14,433 nt of DNA. It comes from an uncultured Eggerthella sp. (lineage in GTDB: Bacteria > Actinomycetota > Coriobacteriia > Coriobacteriales > Eggerthellaceae). Position numbers and translations under genes: made by a program. Shown here piece by piece: positions 13,864 to 14,433 of this stretch (the stretch's first letter is position 1; the number at the start of each line of letters is the position of its first letter). The notes under the pieces are model-generated. The model made no database searches. It saw only the letters and a list, made by a program, of their open reading frames with translations, and was not told the DNA's origin. Location of the stretch: the NCBI GenBank assembly GCA_958431815.1, contig CAUASB010000021.1:1-14433 (forward strand), in the 5' to 3' direction.

Positions 13864-13905
13864 AAAGAGCGTTTCCCAGAAAAACAGGAAGCGCTCTTTC
13901 TGTTT
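13864..13905 (+). terminator. rho-independent terminator of the aldehyde dehydrogenase gene
   Basis: A 13-bp stem, AAAGAGCGTTTCC (13864-13876) with GGAAGCGCTCTTT (13887-13899), with one G-T wobble and a 10-base loop, followed by CTGTTT. It begins 27 bases after the stop codon. Its TTT-ending arm shares GCGCTCTTT with the ilvA terminator. Confidence 0.85.
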
Positions 13906-13962
13906 GACGCCCAAACTTCGCCCTCACCTGCGATGTTTGAAGTAAAATGGTTATCGCTTGTG

Positions 13963-13995
13963 GCTCAATCTGTTACGTTGCGCACCGGATTGAGC
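13963..13995 (+). promoter_or_regulatory. inverted repeat upstream of the partial signalling gene
   Basis: GCTCAATC (13963-13970) and GATTGAGC (13988-13995) form a perfect 8-bp inverted repeat; two further pairs (one G-T) extend it inward around a 13-base loop. It ends 20 bases before the start codon. TAAAAT at 13943-13948 could be the -10 box just upstream. It could be an operator or an mRNA leader hairpin; the lack of a T-run argues against a terminator. Confidence 0.4.
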
Positions 13996-14015
13996 GCAGT
14001 CATGGGAGGAACATG

Positions 14016-14433
14016 ATGGATAGCAGCGCATTGGGCAACAACAAAGTGAACGAAAACGCACTCAACGCGGCATGTACCGAAGAGGAATCCACCGAAACGG
14101 GGCTTGCCGAGCTTCTAGACCGAACCCGCACTCAGCTGCGCATCGTCAATGCCCTTACCCGCGGCTTCCTTAACGTGTTCTTGGCCGACCTTGATGCGGA
14201 AACCATCAGTATCTTGAAGCTTGAAGGCTACGTCACCACCGGCCTGAACAAGAATGAAATCGGCACTCGCTATTCATATCTTGATGTACTTAAAACCTAC
14301 TGTGCCGAGCGCGTGCATCCCGACGACAAAGAATGGTTTATAAAGGCAATCAGCCCCGAGGCTGTTCGCGAGGCATTGAAGAAAAACGACGAGTACACCG
14401 GCCACTACCGCATTAAGGTAGATGGCGAAGTGC
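14016..14433 (+). CDS. signalling protein with PAS-like sensor domain (5' part only)
   Basis: An open frame running off the window edge, 139 complete codons visible. After an acidic, Asn/Glu-rich leader (1-38) comes LRIVNALTRGFLNVFLADLD (41-60), KLEGYVTTGL (68-77) and a RVHPDD motif (99-104). Such a block is, from memory, common at the N-terminus of GGDEF proteins and hybrid histidine kinases in Clostridia and Coriobacteriia, where it acts as a PAS-type sensor. The output domain lies outside the window, so I do not assign kinase or cyclase activity. No hydrophobic segment is seen in the visible part, so it looks cytosolic so far. Two ATGs are adjacent: GGAGG (14005-14009) is six bases from the one at 14016 and three from the one at 14013, favouring 14016. 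An inverted repeat lies just upstream. Confidence 0.75.
   Translation, partial: MDSSALGNNKVNENALNAACTEEESTETGLAELLDRTRTQLRIVNALTRGFLNVFLADLDAETISILKLEGYVTTGLNKNEIGTRYSYLDVLKTYCAERVHPDDKEWFIKAISPEAVREALKKNDEYTGHYRIKVDGEV

Overview
The window is a gene-dense bacterial chromosome segment of roughly mid-50s %GC (by eye). It carries strong Shine-Dalgarno sites (AAGGAGG type) and GTG as well as ATG starts. The short 136-aa peptide deformylase variant, FNT and AGCS transporters, class-3 ALDH and Clostridia/Coriobacteria-style sensor domain suggest an anaerobic or fermentative Gram-positive. A member of the Coriobacteriia (Eggerthellaceae-like) is my best guess, but this is inference from style and gene content; there is no rRNA or taxonomic marker.

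Layout: (1) 48-1825: ridA (-) and ilvA (+) are divergently transcribed from a shared 125-bp promoter region. IlvA produces reactive enamine/imine intermediates and RidA hydrolyses them, so this is a coherent metabolic pair. (2) 1847-8017: a minus-strand run reading, in transcription order, TerB-N/TerB-C domain protein, BrxC/BrxD-type P-loop ATPase (DUF2791), Lhr-like DEAD/DEAH helicase, 49-aa one-TM protein, short peptide deformylase. The first three form a tight block (ATGA overlap, then 11-nt gap) and are the most interesting content. The ATPase and helicase resemble accessory proteins of type 2 BREX (BrxD, BrxHI), but no PglX, PglZ, PglW or PglY homologue is present here; a TerB-domain protein is there instead. 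It looks like a compact three-protein DNA-processing, possibly anti-phage, module. (3) 8118-9661: an AGCS sodium/alanine-type symporter (-), insulated from the module by a strong terminator. (4) 9847-10919: thpR (RNA 2',3'-cyclic phosphodiesterase) and a LOG-family nucleotide phosphoribohydrolase, a two-gene plus-strand operon. (5) 11016-11855: a formate/nitrite transporter (FNT) family protein (-), sharing a convergent bidirectional terminator with the LOG gene. (6) 12130-13836: a class-3 aldehyde dehydrogenase with an unusual ~105-residue Lys/Ala/Glu-rich N-terminal extension. (7) 14016-14433: the start of a signalling protein with a PAS-like sensor domain, cut by the window edge.

I saw no tRNA, rRNA, CRISPR array, insertion sequence or prophage gene. 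No gene-free stretch exceeds 300 bp; the longest, 11856-12129, holds only promoter/leader sequence.
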